From: JBEKCP01 sp050014815
GTDB taxonomy: Bacteria; Planctomycetota; Planctomycetia; Pirellulales; Thermoguttaceae
Assembly (NCBI GenBank): GCA_050014815.1
Contig: JBEKCP010000228.1
Span: 1 to 8,702, forward strand
Reading direction: 5' to 3'
Length of the DNA: 8,702 nucleotides
Made by a program: the position numbers and the translations under genes. A model generated the notes under the pieces. The model saw only the letters and a program-made list of their open reading frames with translations, did not search any database and was not told the DNA's origin. Below are positions 5,759 to 8,702 of this stretch, piece after piece (the stretch's first letter is position 1; each line of letters begins with the position of its first letter).

Positions 5759-6880
5759 CTAGCCGCGGAGGGTTGCCCGCTGGATCGTGTGCTCCTCCAG
5801 CGAGCCGGGGTCGGGCTCGATGCCGATTCCGGGCGCGGTCCAGAGGGGGACGCGCATCACGCCGTCGGCCGGGTCCCGGGCCGGCCGGAGCGGCTCGGCC
5901 AGGTCTGCCGCGAGGACCTCGTCGGACGGGAAGAAGTCGGCCGGATAGCGGCAATTGGCCTTGGCCGCCATGGCCAGCTCGAATCGCGCGCCGATCGCGC
6001 TTTGCGCCAGCGCGCCCGTCCAGCACGAGACGCCGCCGGCGAGGCAGGCATCGTGGATCGCCCCGGCGGCGGTCAAGCCGCCGACCTTGCCCGGCGTCAC
6101 GCAAACCCATTGGCAACTCTTCAGGTCCAGGGCCATTTCCGCCTGGGCGAGGGTGGTGACGCCTTCGTCCAGGCCGATCGGCGTCCGCACGGCCTCCTGA
6201 ACCATCGCGTGGCCGACGAGGTCGTCCGGCGGCAGCGGTTGTTCGATCATCGCCAGGCCGAAGTCGTCCAGCCGGCAGAGCATCTCCATGTGCTCCAGGC
6301 CGAGTTGGCCCTCGCAGTCGATGTGGAACGTCTGGCCGGGAAACTCCTGCCGGACGAGGCGGAGCATCTCGACGTCCCAACCGGGGCGGAACATGAGCTT
6401 GATCCGGGCGAAGCCGGCATCCGTGGCCCGGCCGATCCCGGCGAGGAACTCCTCGACCGACGGCATCCGGTCGAAGGTGGGGCCGACCTCGACCGCCCCG
6501 CGGGAAGAGCCCAGGAGCTGGTGGAGCGGCCGGCCTTCGAGCCGGGCCCGCAGGTCCCACCAGGCAGTGTCCAAGGCGGCCTTGGCCAGCAAGTTGCCGC
6601 GGAAAATGGCCAGCCGCCGGCGGAGGTCCTCGGCCGAGTCGATCGTCGCGCCGGCCAGGGCCGGTGAGAGCCAATCCCTTAGCACAGCGAACACCCCGGC
6701 GGCCCACTCGCTGCTGGCCGTTGGGGCGTTGCCCGGCCCGGCCTCGCCCCAGCCCACGGCTCCCCCGTGGGCCATCCGCACCACGACGGTCTGGAGCGCC
6801 TCCTGCCGCCGCCCGGCAACGTCCCGCGGCCGTTTCAGCGGAAGAGCGACGTGGAACAGATCTATGGTGTCGATGTGCAT
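5759..6880 (-). CDS. enolase-superfamily protein, o-succinylbenzoate synthase / N-acylamino acid racemase lineage
   Basis: At 373 residues this is full length for the muconate-lactonizing-enzyme subgroup. The N-terminal capping domain spans about 1-125 (KAALDTAWWDLRARLEGRPL at 100-119), followed by a barrel. Metal-ligand positions are present: D188 (FHIDCEG), E213 (IEQPL) and D238 (GLDEG). In the OSBS / N-acylamino acid racemase branch the bases are the second lysine of KxK and the lysine of IKPGRVGG. Here those motifs read IKLMFRPGWD (M163) and VTPGKVGG (T262), so both lysines appear replaced. WTGALAQSAIG (287-297) also differs from the usual GGMLES. The protein may do different chemistry or bind without catalysis; o-succinylbenzoate synthesis for menaquinone is therefore doubtful. 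The ATG at 6878-6880 abuts a repeat arm and has no Shine-Dalgarno sequence. A broken copy of its 3' end lies at 1306-1496. The fold assignment is firm; the function is not. Confidence 0.88.
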   Translation of the reverse strand: MHIDTIDLFHVALPLKRPRDVAGRRQEALQTVVVRMAHGGAVGWGEAGPGNAPTASSEWAAGVFAVLRDWLSPALAGATIDSAEDLRRRLAIFRGNLLAKAALDTAWWDLRARLEGRPLHQLLGSSRGAVEVGPTFDRMPSVEEFLAGIGRATDAGFARIKLMFRPGWDVEMLRLVRQEFPGQTFHIDCEGQLGLEHMEMLCRLDDFGLAMIEQPLPPDDLVGHAMVQEAVRTPIGLDEGVTTLAQAEMALDLKSCQWVCVTPGKVGGLTAAGAIHDACLAGGVSCWTGALAQSAIGARFELAMAAKANCRYPADFFPSDEVLAADLAEPLRPARDPADGVMRVPLWTAPGIGIEPDPGSLEEHTIQRATLRG

Positions 6881-7103
6881 GGGAAGGGATTAGGGATTGG
6901 GGGTTAGGGATTGGGGATTGCAAATTGAGAATTGCAAATTGCAAATCTCAAATTTCCAATTTGCAATTTGCAATTGCCAATTTGCAATCCTTCCGCCCTC
7001 CGCCTTCCGTCCTCCGCCATCTCCCCAATCCCCCAGTCGCCAACCCCGCGACGCAGTCGCGGGGCTTTCCCTAATCCCTAATCCCCAATCCCTAATCCCT
7101 CCC
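6881..7103. repeat. nested inverted-repeat element filling the trpE-to-epimerase gap
   Basis: The outer arms 6881-6916 and 7069-7103 are inverted copies built from GGGATT(A/G)GGG units, with two mismatches and one indel. The inner arms 6917-6946 and 6959-6988 are 30 bases each, built on AATTGCAAATTGC, matching 28 of 30 around a 12-nt spacer. A pyrimidine-rich segment at 6989-7040 (TCCGCC, TCCGTC units) and a hairpin at 7044-7064 complete it. The left outer arm touches the ATG of the downstream gene, and the right arm covers the last trpE codons and its TAG. The layout looks like a non-autonomous palindromic element. It would separate the two genes or make them depend on read-through. Confidence 0.8.
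7044..7064. terminator. GC-rich hairpin after trpE, possible terminator
   Basis: The perfect 9-bp arms CCCCGCGAC (7044-7052) and GTCGCGGGG (7056-7064) close on a GCA loop. The hairpin lies about 30-50 nt beyond the trpE stop in the direction of transcription. It could terminate or attenuate trpE transcription, but the minus strand continues with TTGGCGACTGG, not a T-run. It may simply be part of the surrounding repeat element. Confidence 0.4.
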
Positions 7104-8666
7104 TTGCGCCAGCTCGATCGCCTTGAGCAGTCCGCGGGCCTTGTTCATCGTCTCGTGCCACTCGTCGGCCGGCTGGCTGTCGGCGACGATGCCGGCCCCG
7201 ACCTGGACGTAGGCCTTGTCGCCGTGGACGACGATGGTTCGCAGGGCGATGCAGGTGTCCATGTTGCCGTTGAAATCGACGTAGCCGACAGCGCCGGCAT
7301 ACGGGCCGCGGCGGCAGGGCTCCAGCTCGTCGATGATTTCCATCGCCCGGACCTTTGGCGCGCCGGAGACGGTGCCGGCGGGGAGGCAGGCCTGGAGGGC
7401 GTCGAAGGCCCCCTTGCCCGGCGCCAACCGGCCGCAGACGTTCGACGTGATGTGCATCACGTGGCTGTATCGCTCGATGGTCATGACGTCGGTCACTTCG
7501 ACGGAGCGATACTGCGAGACGCGTCCGACGTCGTTGCGGCCCAGGTCGACGAGCATGACGTGCTCGGCCCGTTCCTTCGGGTCGGCCAGGAGTTCCTCGG
7601 CCAACCGGCGATCCTCCTCGCCGGTGTCGCCGCGCCGCCGGGTCCCGGCCAGGGGGCGGACGGTCACCTGGCCGTCGACCACCCGCACCATGACCTCCGG
7701 CGAGCTGCCCACCAGCGTGACGCTGGGCGTGCGAAGGTAGAACATGAAGGGACTGGGGTTGACCACCCGCAGCGTGCGATAGATCTCGAAGGGATGGGCC
7801 CGGAGCGGCACTTCGAGCCGCTGGCTCGGGACGACCTGGAAGATATCGCCCGCCCGGATGTACTCGACGCACCGCCGGACCGCCTCTTCGAACTGCCCCC
7901 GGGTGAAGTTCGACTGGTACGCGAGGTGGACCTCCCCGCCGGGGCGGATGTCCAGCGGCTCGAGGCCGCCCGGCTGCGAGGCCAGTTGGTCGACCAGGGC
8001 GTCGATGCGGCGCCGGGCTTCCGCGTAGGCCGACTCGGGTGTCGCGCGGGGCTTGTCCAACCGGGCCAGGACCACCACGTCCATCGTCTTGGCGACGTTG
8101 TCGAAGACCACCATCTGGTCGTAGAAGGCGAAGGCCATGTCGGGCAGATGGCGGTCGTCGGGCGGAGCATGGGGCAACCGCTCGAAGTAGCGGACCGTGT
8201 CGTAGCCGGCGTACCCGACCGCCCCGGCGCAGAACGGCGGCAGCCCCGGCCAGTGTACCGCCCGGATCGCCTCGACCCGCCGCCGCAATTCATCCAGCGG
8301 ATTGGCGCACTCCAGCGAACGGGTCACGAGCGTCGGCTGGCCGCCGGCCGAAACGCCCGACTCCGCGCTGGTGATCACCCGGTTCCCGTACGACTCGATC
8401 TCGAAGAACGGGTTGGTCGCCAGGAAGCTGTAGCGTCCGACCTTCTCCCCGCCGACGACGCTCTCGAACAGGCAGGCGCAACGGCCGGCGTCGATCCGGT
8501 GGAACGCGCTGACGGGCGTCAGGGCGTCGCTCAGCAGGCGGCGGCGGACGGGCACCAGCGTGGCGTCCACCGCCAGCTTCCGAAAGGTCTCGAAGTCCGG
8601 TTCGTAGGCGGCCGGCGGACCCGCAAGCGGGTGCCCCGCCGGCCTTTTCAATGTCCCTTTATCCAT
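7092..8666 (-). CDS. trpE: anthranilate synthase component I
   Basis: This 524-residue cytosolic enzyme converts chorismate and ammonia or glutamine to anthranilate, the first step of tryptophan synthesis, together with the TrpG amidotransferase. The N-terminal domain has the tryptophan feedback site (LLSDALTPVSAF, 44-55, and VGRYSFLATNPF, 76-87). The chorismate-binding domain spans about 255-515, with GDIFQVVPSQR (273-283), NPSPFMFYL (303-311), PLAGTRRRG (338-346), AEHVMLVDLGRND (367-379), HVMHITSNV (402-410), PAGTVSGAPKVRAMEI (429-444) and VGAGIVADSQPADEWHET (489-506). E368 and E502 are the likely Mg2+ ligands. The pattern favours TrpE over PabB or isochorismate synthase. Residues 1-20 precede the conserved start (YEPDFETF) and contain a hairpin repeat, so the true start may differ. 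The stop lies in the downstream repeat. No trpG is nearby. Confidence 0.96.
   Translation of the reverse strand: MDKGTLKRPAGHPLAGPPAAYEPDFETFRKLAVDATLVPVRRRLLSDALTPVSAFHRIDAGRCACLFESVVGGEKVGRYSFLATNPFFEIESYGNRVITSAESGVSAGGQPTLVTRSLECANPLDELRRRVEAIRAVHWPGLPPFCAGAVGYAGYDTVRYFERLPHAPPDDRHLPDMAFAFYDQMVVFDNVAKTMDVVVLARLDKPRATPESAYAEARRRIDALVDQLASQPGGLEPLDIRPGGEVHLAYQSNFTRGQFEEAVRRCVEYIRAGDIFQVVPSQRLEVPLRAHPFEIYRTLRVVNPSPFMFYLRTPSVTLVGSSPEVMVRVVDGQVTVRPLAGTRRRGDTGEEDRRLAEELLADPKERAEHVMLVDLGRNDVGRVSQYRSVEVTDVMTIERYSHVMHITSNVCGRLAPGKGAFDALQACLPAGTVSGAPKVRAMEIIDELEPCRRGPYAGAVGYVDFNGNMDTCIALRTIVVHGDKAYVQVGAGIVADSQPADEWHETMNKARGLLKAIELAQGRD
8610..8644. repeat. nested hairpin repeat inside the trpE N-terminal coding region
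   Basis: The outer arms GGCCGGCGG (8610-8618) and CCGCCGGCC (8636-8644) are perfect 9-bp complements. Inside them ACCCGC-AA-GCGGGT (8619-8632) forms a second stem, leaving a 3-nt bulge. It encodes roughly RPAGHPLAGPPAA (residues 8-20), just before TrpE homology begins. The inner 14 bases recur at 4701-4714. As RNA it would form a strong stem about 20 nt after the annotated start codon and could hinder translation from it. Confidence 0.7.
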
Positions 8667-8702
8667 GGGAACACTGTACCAATTCGTGCCGCGCGATGCA
8701 AC
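8667..8702. other. short upstream flank of trpE
   Basis: These 36 bases upstream of the trpE ATG show no Shine-Dalgarno sequence, no run of Trp codons and no clear promoter. Whether a leader or attenuator exists further upstream cannot be seen. Confidence 0.4.

Noticed and set aside
5744..6667. 307-codon plus-strand open frame
   Set aside because: Antisense shadow of the enolase-superfamily gene; no domain recognised.
5568..6944. 458-codon minus-strand open frame in another register over the enolase-superfamily gene
   Set aside because: Arg/Pro/Gly-rich translation without motifs, beginning inside the intergenic repeat; a shadow of high-GC codon bias.
6881..7103. CRISPR-like array suggested by repeated short units
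   Set aside because: The units are 7-14 bases, inverted as well as direct, and there are no regular unique spacers or cas genes.
7664..8293. 209-codon minus-strand frame within trpE
   Set aside because: Trp/Arg/Ser-rich out-of-frame reading of trpE; the TrpE frame has all expected motifs.

Overview
The window looks like a piece of a GC-rich planctomycete-type chromosome (Pirellulales-like). This rests on the protein styles: an HD-GYP protein with an extra C-terminal domain, a secreted LamG plus beta-propeller protein, and a muconate-lactonizing-enzyme relative. It also rests on the dense palindromic intergenic repeats typical of that group. The phylum assignment is inference, because there is no rRNA or other marker here. 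Every credible gene reads on the minus strand, so the account below follows transcription from high to low coordinates.

At the right end lies a complete trpE (8666-7092), the large subunit of anthranilate synthase. Its first about 20 codons contain a nested hairpin repeat. The gap after it (6881-7103) is filled by a nested inverted-repeat element; one arm supplies the trpE stop codon and the other abuts the start of the next gene. That gene (6880-5759) is an enolase-superfamily protein of the o-succinylbenzoate synthase / N-acylamino acid racemase lineage. It keeps the metal ligands but appears to lack both catalytic lysines.

The next stretch, 5760 to 1308, looks like accessory DNA. It carries a VapBC-like toxin-antitoxin pair with a good promoter, the decayed 3' end of a transposase, and a 38-bp perfect palindrome. 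It also has a 799-residue secreted LamG/propeller protein with visibly lower GC, and a small membrane ORF that runs into rearranged sequence. It ends with a second, broken copy of the last 189 bp of the enolase-superfamily gene. The two copies are same-strand direct repeats exactly 4453 bp apart, with 8 mismatches in 189 and an in-frame stop in the distal copy. This is what an insertion duplicating the 3' end of its target gene, or a segmental rearrangement, would leave.

At the left end, beyond a 27-bp perfect inverted repeat, is an HD-GYP phosphodiesterase-type gene (1043 to the window edge), cut at its C-terminus.

No rRNA, tRNA, CRISPR array or riboswitch was recognised. The strongest leads are the duplicated gene end bounding an apparent island, the enolase-superfamily enzyme without its lysines, and the repeat elements that have entered or trimmed coding sequence at trpE.
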